Made by a program: the position numbers and the translations under genes. Below the pieces are notes generated by a model, which had not been told where the DNA came from, ran no database searches, and saw only the letters and a list, made by a program, of their open reading frames with translations. DNA of 64,000 nucleotides from an uncultured Clostridium sp. (GTDB lineage Bacteria > Bacillota > Clostridia > TANB77 > CAG-508), in contig URWN01000002.1 of NCBI GenBank assembly GCA_900551615.1, positions 1 to 64,000 on the forward strand, given 5' to 3'. Below are positions 63,996 to 64,000 of the stretch, one piece after another; positions within the stretch are counted from its first letter, which is position 1, and every line of letters begins with the position of its first letter.

Positions 63996-64000
63996 TATAT

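Overview
This window looks like the chromosome of a low-GC, anaerobic, Gram-positive Firmicute, most likely an uncultured gut Clostridia lineage. Supporting signs are AT-rich sequence, strong GGAGG ribosome sites with ATG, TTG and GTG starts, a sortase and LPxTG-like sorting signal, MurT/GatD peptidoglycan amidation, an oxygen-sensitive class III ribonucleotide reductase (NrdD/NrdG), a SUF iron-sulfur operon and a fructose PTS with HPr. Species cannot be named from sequence alone.

Layout. 1-7.7 kb: an edge-truncated pilin-like surface protein, an ABC efflux ATPase/permease pair, mutL, a ZIP metal transporter and an unknown gene. 7.8-11.2 kb: a very large secreted protein joining a cohesin-like domain, a wall-sorting signal, a dockerin and an Asp-box beta-propeller. 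11.2-17.2 kb: an unusual DtxR-like regulator followed by sufC, sufB, sufD, sufS and sufU. 17.2-21.8 kb: a type I toxin-antitoxin-like locus, mnmA, tcdA and a MATE-kinase fusion. 21.8-32.5 kb: accessory DNA with tRNA-Gly, a large serine recombinase, an oriT-like palindrome cluster, a MobV relaxase, a KilA-N protein, a degenerate pyrophosphatase fused to a HEPN-like domain, and a LOG-family gene. This is best read as an integrative mobilizable element with a possible defence cargo. 32.5-49.5 kb: core genes again (RluA-type synthase, alaS, HIT protein, sortase, frameshifted recJ, rel, hisS, a Crp/Fnr regulator divergent from nrdDG). 49.5-64 kb: a fused MurT-GatD, another XRE/pilin-like pair, metG, a polysaccharide deacetylase, a large unknown protein, tRNA-Leu, two more small hydrophobic ORF/sRNA loci, and fruK, a fructose PTS enzyme and HPr.

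How parts connect. SufCBDSU would make Fe-S clusters needed by NrdG, and the cysteine desulfurase could feed MnmA thiolation. The Crp/Fnr protein has one palindrome over its own -35 and a second centred near -41 of the nrdD promoter, suggesting autorepression and activation. The sortase could anchor the cohesin part of the giant protein. FruK, the PTS enzyme and HPr form one fructose uptake route.

Three window-wide patterns stand out. First, small dispersed hairpins with a GGGAC/GTCCC-type core lie mainly just upstream of ribosome sites; arm sequences differ between copies but stay paired. Second, many core genes begin with very few T-ending codons and end T-rich, while the accessory genes inspected do not. 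Third, two surface genes with pilin-like N-termini each have a divergent 82-residue XRE regulator and a palindrome in between.
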